Source of the DNA: Streptomonospora nanhaiensis | GTDB taxonomy: Bacteria > Actinomycetota > Actinomycetes > Streptosporangiales > Streptosporangiaceae | NCBI RefSeq assembly: GCF_013410565.1 | Contig: NZ_JACCFO010000001.1 | Span: 1,550,001 to 1,614,000 of the forward strand | DNA length: 64,000 nucleotides | Direction: 5' to 3' | Shown: positions 18,656 to 27,000 of the stretch, piece after piece | Layout: every line of letters starts with the position of its first letter | How positions within the stretch are numbered: position 1 is the stretch's first letter | Notes under the pieces: generated by a model | What the model was told of the DNA's origin: nothing | Databases searched by the model: none | Seen by the model: only the letters and a program-made list of their open reading frames with translations | Made by a program: the position numbers and the translations under genes

Positions 18656-19369
18656 ATGAGAAGCACGGTCGCCGACGTCATGACCACCGAGGTCGCCTCC
18701 GTTGGCGAGGACGCCGGCTACAAGGAGATCGTCAGCACGCTGCTGGAACGAGGGGTGAGCGCCCTGCCCGTGCTCGACGGCGAGAACCGCGTTGTGGGGG
18801 TCGTGTCCGAGGAGGACCTGCTGCACAAGGTGGAGTTCGAGAACGACACCTCCGCCCGCGCCTACTGGCCGCCCATGCGCGCCCGCCTGCGCGCCCGCCT
18901 CAGCGGGGCCGGCGCACTGGCCGAGCGCGCCGACGAGAAGGCGGCCGGGCGCACCGCCGCACACCTGATGAGCACGCCCGCGGTGACCGTCGCCCCGGCG
19001 GCCCTGGTGATCGAGGCGGCGCGCTTGATGGAGCGCCGGGGGGTCAAACGCCTCCCGGTGGTCGACGGCACCGGAGCGCTGGTCGGAGTGGTGTCCCGCC
19101 GCGACCTGCTGCGGGTGTTCTCCCGCAGCGACAGCGACATCGCGGCGGCCGTGGAGGACCAGGTGGCGGAGGTGTCCCGATGGGACCGGGGCGAAATCAA
19201 CGCCGTGGTCGAGGACGGCGTCGTGACGCTGTCCGGGCCGGTCCGCCGCCGCAGCGTCGCCCACGCCCTGGCGGGCGCCGTCTGCGGTGTCGAGGGGGTG
19301 GTGGCGGTGACCAACAACCTCGACTGGGAGATCGACGACGTCGCGCCCTACCCCCAGATGGGCGTCTGA
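18656..19369 (+). CDS. CBS pair plus BON domain protein
   Basis: A 237-residue paralogue of the preceding gene product. CBS 1 starts VADVMTTEVASVGEDA and carries GVVSEEDLL. A charged linker (RARLRARLSGAGALAERADE) leads to CBS 2 (AHLMSTPAVTVAPAA, with GVVSRRDLLRVF). A BON domain closes the protein (AEVSRWDRGEINAVVEDGVV, then VEGVVAVTNNLDWEIDD). AGGAGGAAGC precedes the ATG. The BON end is better conserved than in the neighbour. Confidence 0.9.
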   Translation: MRSTVADVMTTEVASVGEDAGYKEIVSTLLERGVSALPVLDGENRVVGVVSEEDLLHKVEFENDTSARAYWPPMRARLRARLSGAGALAERADEKAAGRTAAHLMSTPAVTVAPAALVIEAARLMERRGVKRLPVVDGTGALVGVVSRRDLLRVFSRSDSDIAAAVEDQVAEVSRWDRGEINAVVEDGVVTLSGPVRRRSVAHALAGAVCGVEGVVAVTNNLDWEIDDVAPYPQMGV

Positions 19370-19425
19370 TACCGGGAAGGTCCTGACCACTCGGTTCGAA
19401 CCTCCCCGGGCACGATCGGAGGGCG

Positions 19426-20202
19426 GTGAGCACGGTGGGCGACGCCGGTGCGGCGCGGGGTGCGCTCCGGCTCGCCGCGGCCGTCCTCCGATTGGACGGA
19501 GTGGTGGCCGACACCGCCGGCGTTCACGCGGCCGCCTGGAAACTCACCATGGACGACCTCCTGCGCCGGCGGGCCCGGCGCCGCGGCGACCGGTTCCGCC
19601 CCTTCGATCTGCGCGACGACTACCTGGAGTTCTTCGACGGCCGCGGTTGGCGCGACGGCGTCCAGGCGTTCCTCGCCTCGCGCGCGGTCCGCCTGTCCCC
19701 GGAGGACGCCGGTGCGGGACACGGCCCCGATCTCACCGCCCTCGGGGAGCGTGCGGAGTACTACGTCCGCGACCACGTGGGCGTCTTCGGGATCACCGCC
19801 GCGCGCTCCTCGGTGCGGCTGCTGCGCGACCTGCACGAGGCCGGACTGCGCGTCGCCGCCGTCTCGGCCCAGTGCGGGGCCCGTTCGGTGGTGGCCGCCG
19901 CGGGAGTGGCGCGCTGGGTGGACCTGGTGGTGGACGGGCGCGACTCCGACCGCCTGGCGTGGGAAAAGGGCGATTCCGGCCGAGTGCTCCGCGCCGAGGC
20001 GGTGCGCCGTTCGGGTGTGCCCCCGCAGCGGGCCGCAGCGGTCGAATGCGCTCTGGAGGACGTTGCGGCCGCCTCGGCCGATGGTTTCGGACGCGTAATC
20101 GGAGTGGATTGGACCCGGCGTTCCGCTGCGGCTTTTCACACCTGCGGGGCCGACGTGGTGGTGTCGGACCTGGCCGAGTTGGGTGCCGGGGACTTCGTCT
20201 GA
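19426..20202 (+). CDS. HAD-fold protein lacking the catalytic aspartate
   Basis: A 258-residue protein clearly related in fold and length to the beta-phosphoglucomutase-type enzyme at 11969 (GVVADTAGVHAAAWKLTMDD; DLRDDYLEFFDGRGWRDGVQ). Motif I, however, reads LRLDGVVADT, so Arg22 replaces the nucleophilic Asp. The motif-IV pair reads VECALEDV in place of VVEDA, losing a metal ligand. The motif-III region reads WEKGDSG instead of GKPDP. It is probably a catalytically dead relative with a binding or regulatory role, or a decaying gene. A GTG at 19426 is used, with GGAGGG just upstream; a GTG at 19435 is equally possible. Confidence 0.8.
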   Translation: MSTVGDAGAARGALRLAAAVLRLDGVVADTAGVHAAAWKLTMDDLLRRRARRRGDRFRPFDLRDDYLEFFDGRGWRDGVQAFLASRAVRLSPEDAGAGHGPDLTALGERAEYYVRDHVGVFGITAARSSVRLLRDLHEAGLRVAAVSAQCGARSVVAAAGVARWVDLVVDGRDSDRLAWEKGDSGRVLRAEAVRRSGVPPQRAAAVECALEDVAAASADGFGRVIGVDWTRRSAAAFHTCGADVVVSDLAELGAGDFV

Positions 20203-20279
20203 CGCGGGCGCTTTGGGGCCCGCCCCGGCCGCAGGCACCGTACCGAGCTCCGGCTCCCTGTCTCACGCGCCGCCGGGAG

Positions 20280-20299
20280 GGTCCCGGATCCACGGGACC
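20280..20299. promoter_or_regulatory. inverted repeat upstream of ATPase gene
   Basis: GGTCCC-GGATCCAC-GGGACC, six-base perfect arms around an eight-base centre, about 150 bases upstream of the gene at 20446. The half-sites are those of the DosR-type box but point outwards. It may be a variant operator or chance. Confidence 0.3.
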
Positions 20300-20445
20300 T
20301 TCGCCCCCGCCCGGCCCGACCAACGACGCCTGTACCACATGCCCAAGCGGCGATGGACTGGTACCGAGGCGGGGGCGGCACCGGCGAGGCCGCGCGCGGT
20401 CTTCCCGGCCTCACACATCAGCCGACCGAAGCGAGGACGCCGACC

Positions 20446-22017
20446 ATGCCGACACAGCACAGTCCCACCACCCCCTACGCCGCCGTTCACGAGACCCACG
20501 CCGGTGTGGTCTTCCTGGTGGGCGAGCGCGCCTACAAGCTGAAGAAACCGGAGGACTTCGGGTTCCTCGACTACAGCACACGGGAGCTGCGGCGGGCGGC
20601 GTGCCTGCGCGAGACGGAGCTGAACAGGCGGCTGGCCCCCGACGTGTACGACGGTGTGCTCGACGTGGTCGACGCCGGCGGCCGACCCGTGGAGCATCTG
20701 GTCGCCATGCGCCGCATGCCCGAGGACCGCCGGCTGTCCACCCTGGTGCGCCGCGGCGCCGACATCGGCGGCTGCCTGCGCCAGATCGCCCACCTGCTCG
20801 CCGCCTTCCACAGCCGCGCCGCGCGGGATTCCCGCGTCGCGGCCGAGGGTGCCGCCGAGGCGCTGCGCGGGCGCTGGACGTCGGGCTTCGCCCAGGTCCG
20901 CTCGCTTCCGGGCGACATCACCGGAGGTCGCGTCGACGAAATCGAACGCCTGGTCCTGCGCTTCATCGACGGCCGGCGGGCGCTGTTCTCCGCGCGCATC
21001 GCCGAGGGCCGCGTCGTGGACGGCCACGGCGATCTACTGGCCGACGACGTGTTCTGCCTGGACGATGGTCCGCGCGTCCTGGACTGCCTGGAGTTCGACG
21101 ACCGGCTGCGCTTTGTCGACGGCCTGGACGACGCCGCGTTCCTGGCCATGGACCTGGAGCGCCTCGGCGCCCCCGAAGCGGCGCGCGACTTCCTGCGCCG
21201 CTACGCCGACCTGGCAGGTGATCCCGCTCCGAGCGCGCTGCACCACCACTACGTCGCCTACCGGGCGTTCGTCCGCGCCAAGGTGGCCGGGCTGCGCCAC
21301 GGGCAAGGGGACCCCGGCTCCGGGGAGCAGGCGCGCGCCCTCTCCGCTCTCGCCCTGAAGCACCTGCGCGCCGGCGCGGTGCGACTCATCCTTGTCGGCG
21401 GAACCCCCGCGACCGGCAAGTCCACCCTCGCCGGTGAACTGGCCGACCACACCGGCGCGGTGCGGCTCAGCAGCGACCGCCTGCGCAAGGAGACGGCCGG
21501 CATCGCACCCACGGCCTCCGCAGCGGCCGCCTACCGGTCGGGGCTCTACGCCCCCGAGGCCACCGACCGCGTCTACGCCGACCTGCTGGGACGTGCCCGG
21601 CGCCTGCTCGGCCTGGGCGAGTCGGTGGTGCTGGACGCCTCATGGTCCAGCGCCGCCCACCGCGCCGCCGCGCGGGCCCTCGCCGCGGAGACGGCCGCCG
21701 ACCTCGTCGAACTGCGCTGCACCGCCGACGACGACGTCGTGACCAGCCGCATCGCCGAACGGGCCCGCACGGGAAGCGAGTCCGACGCCGACGTGGCCGT
21801 GGCCCGGGCCATGGCCGCGGCCTTCGACCCCTGGCCCCAGGCCCACCGCGTGGACACCTCCCGCACCTCAAGCCGCCGTTCGGCCCGGGAGGCGGCGGCG
21901 GTGGTCGACCGTCGCACTTCTGAGCCGGCGTCCGAACCCGACCGCGGTGTTCCCGCGGGCGCGGATCCGGCGCGCGCTTCCGCCGGGACCACTGCGGTAC
22001 CCCGCCGGACACTCTGA
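20446..22017 (+). CDS. phosphotransferase-like protein with P-loop kinase domain
   Basis: A 523-residue two-part protein. The N-terminal 330 residues resemble aminoglycoside/choline kinase folds (VVDGHGDLLADDVFCLDDGP, then VLDCLEFDDRLRFVDG, with the catalytic-loop HGD). The C-terminal 190 residues are a P-loop kinase with Walker A GGTPATGKSTLAG, a segment SSDRLRKETAG and a lid region. The same architecture occurs in the DosR-regulated Rv2004c of M. tuberculosis (from memory). The substrate is unknown. GAGGA lies eight bases before ATG 20446. The broken paralogue at 6674 shows that this family has been duplicated inside the island. The nitroreductase gene follows after 15 bases. Confidence 0.88.
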   Translation: MPTQHSPTTPYAAVHETHAGVVFLVGERAYKLKKPEDFGFLDYSTRELRRAACLRETELNRRLAPDVYDGVLDVVDAGGRPVEHLVAMRRMPEDRRLSTLVRRGADIGGCLRQIAHLLAAFHSRAARDSRVAAEGAAEALRGRWTSGFAQVRSLPGDITGGRVDEIERLVLRFIDGRRALFSARIAEGRVVDGHGDLLADDVFCLDDGPRVLDCLEFDDRLRFVDGLDDAAFLAMDLERLGAPEAARDFLRRYADLAGDPAPSALHHHYVAYRAFVRAKVAGLRHGQGDPGSGEQARALSALALKHLRAGAVRLILVGGTPATGKSTLAGELADHTGAVRLSSDRLRKETAGIAPTASAAAAYRSGLYAPEATDRVYADLLGRARRLLGLGESVVLDASWSSAAHRAAARALAAETAADLVELRCTADDDVVTSRIAERARTGSESDADVAVARAMAAAFDPWPQAHRVDTSRTSSRRSAREAAAVVDRRTSEPASEPDRGVPAGADPARASAGTTAVPRRTL

Positions 22018-22032
22018 GAAAGGCCAGTGGCA

Positions 22033-22980
22033 ATGGACACCCGCGACACCGGAACCACCCGCGACGAGGCGTTCTCGGCCGCGGCCCGCGCCGCCGAGCA
22101 CGCGCCGTCGGTCTGCAACACCCGTCCCTGGGCCATCAGCGTGGAGGCGGGGCGGATCGTGCTCGGCGCCGATCCCGAGCGCGGCCTGGACGTGGCCGAC
22201 CCGCTATCCCGCGAGCTCGTCCTGAGCTGCGGCGCGGCCCTGTACACGATCCGGGTCGCCCTCCGCGCCCACGGCGTCGCACCGGCGCTCACCGTGCTGC
22301 CCGACCCGGACCTTCCCGGCCGCCTGGCCGAGGTCACAGCCGAGGGCCGCCTGGAGCCCGACGGCGCCGCCCAAGCGCAGTGGGCGGCCGTCACCCGGCG
22401 CCGCACCCACCGCGGCCTCTTCGCCTCCGACGTGGACGACGTGCGGCTCGTCCGCGCGCTGCTGCGGGCGGCCGCCGACGAGGGCGCGGAACTGCGCCCG
22501 CTGACCGACGAACCCCTGATCCGGTCGCTGGCCGGCCTGGTGAGCGCCGCCGAGCACCTCCAGCGGCACGACAGGGAGCGGTCGCTGGAGCTGGCCCGCT
22601 GGGTACGTCCTCCCGGCGACCGCGCCCCCGAGGGCGTGCACGCCGAGGACTTCCCCGACACTTCCGACGCGGACTCCCTGTTCCCCGGACGGGACTACGG
22701 GCAGGGACGCGTCCGGGGAATGCTGGCCGTCCGGGGCATGGCCACCGGAACGGTCGCGCTGCTCACCACCGCCACCGACACCCGCGCTGCCTGGCTGGCC
22801 GCCGGGCAGGCGCTCCAGCGTGTCCTGCTGACCGCGGCGGCAGCGGGTGTCGCCGCGGCCTTCCACACTCAGCCGCTGGAGGAGCCCCCGCTGCGCGCGT
22901 TCCTCGCCGAGCGGTTCTGCGAGGGAGCCCACCCGCAGATGGTCATGCGGTTGGGCCGCACCGCGGCAGGCGCCGCCTGA
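22033..22980 (+). CDS. Acg-family nitroreductase-like protein
   Basis: A 315-residue protein of the Acg (Rv2032) type, a divergent nitroreductase family. It begins with AARAAEHAPSVCNTRPWAISV, the FMN-proximal N-terminal motif. LVLSCGAALYTIRVALRAHG forms the core helix, and a C-terminal segment has AAFHTQPLEEPPLRAFL. In mycobacteria Acg is strongly DosR-induced and may sequester flavin rather than reduce nitro compounds. The start at ATG 22033 has AAAGG nine bases upstream; GTG 22027 is possible. It follows the P-loop protein closely and precedes the DevS-like kinase, so all three may share a transcript. Confidence 0.88.
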   Translation: MDTRDTGTTRDEAFSAAARAAEHAPSVCNTRPWAISVEAGRIVLGADPERGLDVADPLSRELVLSCGAALYTIRVALRAHGVAPALTVLPDPDLPGRLAEVTAEGRLEPDGAAQAQWAAVTRRRTHRGLFASDVDDVRLVRALLRAAADEGAELRPLTDEPLIRSLAGLVSAAEHLQRHDRERSLELARWVRPPGDRAPEGVHAEDFPDTSDADSLFPGRDYGQGRVRGMLAVRGMATGTVALLTTATDTRAAWLAAGQALQRVLLTAAAAGVAAAFHTQPLEEPPLRAFLAERFCEGAHPQMVMRLGRTAAGAA

Positions 22981-23097
22981 AGCCGCTTCGGAACAGCCGA
23001 CCTGGCAGAGGCGTTCCGGTCGCAAGCCGATCCGTCGCCGCCCCCGCCTCCTAGACTCGTGGCAGGAGCACGATCACCGGGCGTAAGGGGGTGGCAC

Positions 23098-24822
23098 GTG
23101 ACGGACGACCGTACGCACGAGGCCGAGCGCACCAGCATGCTGCTCCCGGACATGGGCCTCGACCAACTGCTCGCCGAACTCCAGGGGCGCCTGGGCGCGG
23201 TGATGGTGGCCCGCGACCGCGTGCACTCCCTGCTCAACGCGGTCGTGATGATCGGCACGGGGCTGGACCTCGAAACCCTGCTGCGGCGGATCGTCGAGGC
23301 CGCCATGGACCTGGTGGAGGCCCGCTACGGCGCCCTGGGCGTCATCGGCGACGACGGCGAACTCGAACGGTTCATTCCCGTGGGGCTCTCGGCGGAGGAG
23401 ATCGCGGGCATCGAGCACTGGCCCGAAGGCCGGGGGATCCTCGGACTGCTCATCAAGGACCCGCGTCCGCTGCGGCTGCGCGAGTTGGGCGACCACCCGG
23501 AGTCCCGGGGCTTTCCCTCCGGGCACCCGCCGATGCGCGGTTTCCTCGGCGTGCCCGTGCGGGTGCGCGACCGCGTCTTCGGCAACCTCTACCTCACGGA
23601 AAAAACCCGCGGCGGCGACTTCGACGAGGACGACGAGGCCATTGTCATCGCCCTGGCCACCGCCGCCGGCGTGGCCATCGAAAACGCCCGCCTCTACGAC
23701 GAGACCCGACGCCGCGAGACGTGGCTGGCGGCCTCCGACGAGATCACCACCCGGCTGCTGTCCGGCGCCGACCCCGACGACGTGCTGCACCTGATCGCCC
23801 AGCGCGCACGGCAGATGTCGGGCGCCGACCTGGTGGCCATCGCCACCCCCGAGGCCGGCGCCGACCACCTGACCGTCCGGGCGGCCGACGGCCCCGGAGC
23901 CGACGGCGTCGCGGGCCGCAGCTCCGCGGTGGCGGATACCCTGGCCGGGGCCGTTCTGAGCAGCGGCGAACCGCTCATCACCGACATCACCCGCCCCGGC
24001 ACCGCTCCCACCCCGCTGCTCGAAGGGCTGGGACTCGGGCCCGCCCTGATGGTCCCGCTGGGTTCGGGAACCGACTCCCGCGGGGTCCTCGTCCTGGGCC
24101 GGGGGGTCGGCGCGCCGCCCTTCACCCCCGCGGTCCAGCGCCTGCTGCACACGTTCGTCGGCCACGCGGCCGTGGCCCTGCGCCTGGCCGAGGCACGCAG
24201 CGACGCCGAGCGGCTGAGCGTCCTGGAAGACCGCGACCGCATCGCCAAGGACCTCCACGATGTCATCATCCAGCGGATGTTCGCCATCGCCATGTCGCTG
24301 ATGGGCTGCGTCAAGCGGATCGACAACCCCGGTCCCGCCCAGCGGGTCCAGCAGGCGGTCGACGACCTCGACGACACCATCCGCCAGACCCGCTCCACCA
24401 TCTTCGCGCTCCAGAACACCGACGACCGGCCGTGGCTGCGCAACCAGATCCTCGACGTGGTCAACGCCGCCACCGGGCCGCTCGGCTTCTCCGCCAACCT
24501 CCGCCTGGAGGGCCCCATCGACAGCCGGGTACCCGACCACGTCTCCGACCACGTCCTGGCCGTACTGCGGGAGGCGCTGTCCAACATCGCCCGCCACGCC
24601 CGCGCGTCGCGGGCCGACATCCGCATCGAGGTCCACGACGAGGTGGCGGTGGTGGTCGAGGACGACGGCGTCGGCCTTCCCGAGGGCGGACGCCGGAGCG
24701 GGCTGCGCAACCTCCGGGAGCGCGCCGAATCCCTGGGCGGGACCTTCGACGCGCGGCAGCGCCCGGGGGGCGGGGGGACCGTCCTGGAGTGGCGGGTGCC
24801 GGTCGACGACGATCCGGACTGA
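23098..24822 (+). CDS. DevS/DosT-like sensor histidine kinase
   Basis: A 574-residue cytoplasmic kinase. Two GAF domains lie at about 60-200 and 225-375. The first includes LPEGRG-like HWPEGRGILGLLIKDPRPLRL and GHPPMRGFLGVPVRVRDRVFGN; the HPPM histidine is at the place where DevS and DosT bind heme (from memory). A HisKA_3 dimerisation domain has the phospho-acceptor in DRIAKDLHDVIIQRMFAIAM, and an HATPase domain has DDGVGLPEGGRRSGLRNL. GTG 23098 is chosen because AAGGGGG lies eight bases upstream. The partner is expected to be the DevR-like regulator at 16178. The gas-sensing role is inferred from homology. Confidence 0.9.
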   Translation: MTDDRTHEAERTSMLLPDMGLDQLLAELQGRLGAVMVARDRVHSLLNAVVMIGTGLDLETLLRRIVEAAMDLVEARYGALGVIGDDGELERFIPVGLSAEEIAGIEHWPEGRGILGLLIKDPRPLRLRELGDHPESRGFPSGHPPMRGFLGVPVRVRDRVFGNLYLTEKTRGGDFDEDDEAIVIALATAAGVAIENARLYDETRRRETWLAASDEITTRLLSGADPDDVLHLIAQRARQMSGADLVAIATPEAGADHLTVRAADGPGADGVAGRSSAVADTLAGAVLSSGEPLITDITRPGTAPTPLLEGLGLGPALMVPLGSGTDSRGVLVLGRGVGAPPFTPAVQRLLHTFVGHAAVALRLAEARSDAERLSVLEDRDRIAKDLHDVIIQRMFAIAMSLMGCVKRIDNPGPAQRVQQAVDDLDDTIRQTRSTIFALQNTDDRPWLRNQILDVVNAATGPLGFSANLRLEGPIDSRVPDHVSDHVLAVLREALSNIARHARASRADIRIEVHDEVAVVVEDDGVGLPEGGRRSGLRNLRERAESLGGTFDARQRPGGGGTVLEWRVPVDDDPD

Positions 24823-24937
24823 GGCGCCTCACCGCCACAGCACGGCCCGGGCGCCACAGCGGAGCCGCCAGTACGCCGAGGCGGTGCCCTCGCCACGACC
24901 CCCGCGATTGCGGCGGACCGGAGGTCCCGGCGACGGG

Positions 24938-24951
24938 GGGACGTCGGTCAC
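24938..24951. promoter_or_regulatory. candidate DosR-type box (9/10)
   Basis: GGGAC-GTCG-GTCAC, one mismatch to GGGAC-N4-GTCCC, about 100 bases upstream of the DoxX gene. Confidence 0.38.
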
Positions 24952-25050
24952 CCCGAGGCGGTCCGGACGCCCCTGCCGCGGCTCGACCCATCGCGGTTGT
25001 CTGGGAGAGGCGCCGGGAACCGGTGCCCATGCCCCCGGAAGGACACCGCC

Positions 25051-25626
25051 ATGACGCACGACGACCTGCACGTCTCCGCCACCCCCGGCCACGCGGTCGG
25101 CGGCCGACCCGCGACCGGCACAGCCCAGGACACCACCCACCCCTCGGCGGCGGACAAGGTCTTCGCGGCCGCACGCCTGGCGATCGGCTGTACGTTCCTG
25201 TGGGCCTTCACCGACAAACTCCTGGGACTGGGCTACGCCACCCCGGCGGAGGGCGCCTGGCTCAACGGCGGCAGCCCCACTCAGGGCTTCCTCGCCCACG
25301 CCACCACCGGGCCGCTGGCCGGGTTCTACAGGTCCATCGCCGGTGCCGCGTGGGCCGACACCCTGTTCATGGTCGGGCTGCTCGGTATCGGGCTGGCCTT
25401 CACTCTGGGGATCGGCATGCGCGTCGGTGCCGCTTCGGGTGCTCTGCTGCTCGTCCTGATGTGGTCGGCCGCCCTCCCGCCGGAGAACAACCCGATCCTG
25501 GACGACCACCTCGTCATGGCCGTGACGATGGTCGGTCTCGCGCTCATCGACTCCGGTACCACCTGGGGCCTCGGCCGCCCATGGGCCGCTCTGCCCCTCA
25601 TCCGCCGCTTCCCCGCCCTCCGCTAA
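25051..25626 (+). CDS. DoxX-family membrane protein
   Basis: A 191-residue membrane protein with about four hydrophobic segments after a polar 30-residue N-terminus. The first runs VFAAARLAIGCTFLWAFTDK and is followed by a loop with LNGGSPTQGFL. Later segments are TLFMVGLLGIGLAFTLGIG, ASGALLLVLMWSAALPPENN and HLVMAVTMVGLALIDSG. This is the pattern of actinobacterial DoxX/thiosulfate:quinone oxidoreductase-like proteins. GGAAGGA precedes ATG 25051. A candidate DosR-type box lies upstream and a very strong hairpin follows, so it appears to be the last gene of the dormancy island. Its biochemical role is unknown. Confidence 0.82.
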   Translation: MTHDDLHVSATPGHAVGGRPATGTAQDTTHPSAADKVFAAARLAIGCTFLWAFTDKLLGLGYATPAEGAWLNGGSPTQGFLAHATTGPLAGFYRSIAGAAWADTLFMVGLLGIGLAFTLGIGMRVGAASGALLLVLMWSAALPPENNPILDDHLVMAVTMVGLALIDSGTTWGLGRPWAALPLIRRFPALR

Positions 25627-25630
25627 CCCG

Positions 25631-25671
25631 GGGTCCACGGCTGGGCCGCCGCGCCGCCCAGCCGTGGACCC
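25631..25671 (+). terminator. 16-bp perfect hairpin after doxX-like gene
   Basis: GGGTCCACGGCTGGGC (25631-25646) pairs perfectly with GCCCAGCCGTGGACCC (25656-25671) across a nine-base loop, starting five bases after the stop codon. There is no T-tract, as is common for terminators in high-GC actinobacteria. Confidence 0.7.
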
Positions 25672-25770
25672 GGTACGCATGATCCGACGGGGCGGCAGGA
25701 GGGCGCCTGGCGAGGTCTTGCTAGTGAAGGGCCGGCAGGACGGGCCGCTGCCCGGGGATCCTCAAGTCAC

Positions 25771-25923
25771 ATGGTCCGCCGCCTGAACTCACCCGGCGCC
25801 GAGTGGGACCTGCTCGCCCGCCAGCGTAGGGGGCTTTACCAGCCCATGGAGCACTCGAATGCTTCCCGGCTTGATATGCGCGCATGGGTCAACGCAGTGG
25901 TCACAACACCGGGCAAGAAGTAG
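25771..25923 (+). CDS. small ORF, possible element remnant
   Basis: An open frame of 50 codons with ATG and TAG (MVRRLNSPGAEWDLLARQRR at the start, DMRAWVNAVVTTPGKK at the end). The residue composition looks protein-like rather than random for this GC content, but there is no clear ribosome binding site and I do not recognise the family. It lies beside a DUF2637 gene and a tRNA scar, so it is probably the tail of a gene of the integrated element. The rest of 25672-26056 shows no other gene. Confidence 0.3.
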   Translation: MVRRLNSPGAEWDLLARQRRGLYQPMEHSNASRLDMRAWVNAVVTTPGKK

Positions 25924-26056
25924 CCAAGCCCGCAGCCTGCGGCTTCCCGGCCACCAGCACAAATCCGCAGGCCAGGGGCAACGACCGGCGAGGTTCTGCG
26001 CTCCCCCATGCTGGGCGTACCGATCGACGGCCGCATTCGCAGTCTTTCAACGGGTG

Positions 26057-26764
26057 TCACGCTGCTGACGGCTCCAGCAGCCCCTGCCGGCCCCGCTGCT
26101 TGACCAGCCTCCCCCACCGCGGCTTGCGACCAAAGGCCGCGGCGATCTCCTCCCCACTCGGCAACGACCCATCAGGCCTGCGATGCTCCAGCGCCCACCG
26201 CCACGCTTCGACCTGGACCCGAGGAAGCGTTGATGCTGCGTGGCAAGAGGTGCCGTCCGAACCAACGACATGGAGAGAAGCGGTTGCCTCGCCGCCGCGC
26301 TGCCGCGTACCAGGAAAAACCAGGTGCTCGCTCTCGTCCCCTCCGCTGTGCTCACCGGGTGCGTTCGCCGCTTCTTCGCGGCCGGCGGCGACGCGGAAAT
26401 GGCGCATCAGCAACTCATAGGCACCCATCAACGCGAAACTCGGCCAGGCATGGATCACCCGCGACCACAGCGTCGGGTCGGCCACCGCCACGTTCGCGGC
26501 CAGCGACGCCGCGCTGCCCACCACCAGCAGCGCCCACGGCAGCACTCCCCCGCGCCGACCCTGACGGGCGTCGGCCGGCAGCGCCATCGACGCCGCGACG
26601 ATCATGCCGTCCACCGACAGCGGGAACAACCCCGCACGCCAGGCCGGCTCGCCATGACGCAGGGCCAACTCGAACATGTGGGCGTAGGACACCACGGCCG
26701 CGATCGCGGCCAGAAGCAGGACGGTGGTCGTGGTGATCCAGCGGGACCACGCCGGACTCGACAT
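26057..26764 (-). CDS. DUF2637 protein of an integrative element
   Basis: A 235-residue protein. The N-terminal half has about four membrane segments typical of DUF2637 (TTVLLLAAIAAVVSYAHMFE, LFPLSVDGMIVAASMA, LPWALLVVGSAASLAANVAV). The C-terminal half is cytoplasmic and ends with a helix-turn-helix-like part (DGSLPSGEEIAAAFGRKPRW, then GRLVKQRGRQGLLEPSA). DUF2637 proteins with such a tail (SpdB-like context) are encoded on actinomycete integrative elements and plasmids, where they assist transfer or spread. The start at 26764 matches the family; ATG 26791 is an alternative. The truncated copy at 329-682 is nearly identical over some 300 bases. Confidence 0.85.
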   Translation of the reverse strand: MSSPAWSRWITTTTVLLLAAIAAVVSYAHMFELALRHGEPAWRAGLFPLSVDGMIVAASMALPADARQGRRGGVLPWALLVVGSAASLAANVAVADPTLWSRVIHAWPSFALMGAYELLMRHFRVAAGREEAANAPGEHSGGDESEHLVFPGTRQRGGEATASLHVVGSDGTSCHAASTLPRVQVEAWRWALEHRRPDGSLPSGEEIAAAFGRKPRWGRLVKQRGRQGLLEPSAA

Positions 26765-27000
26765 GGGGACTCGCACTCCCTCGCAGGTCATCAGCCATAC
26801 ACGGGAGCCGTTCGCCGGTGAGCACTACCCAGGACGCATGCCGCGGCCGGTCGTGGAGACGGCCTTCCTCCGCCGGGGGCATGGAGACGAAATGGAGACG
26901 CCAACTCGTCCCAAGGGTGCTGAACGGCGTCGAACGGCTCCCAATGGCGGCCTCTGACCTGCGCTTTCACACGGAGGGCCAGGTCAGCGGATGACCCGAA

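Noticed and set aside
20280-20299. canonical DosR box at GGTCCC-N8-GGGACC
   Set aside because: The half-sites point outwards and the spacer is eight bases, so it does not follow the DosR arrangement; kept only as a weak inverted repeat.
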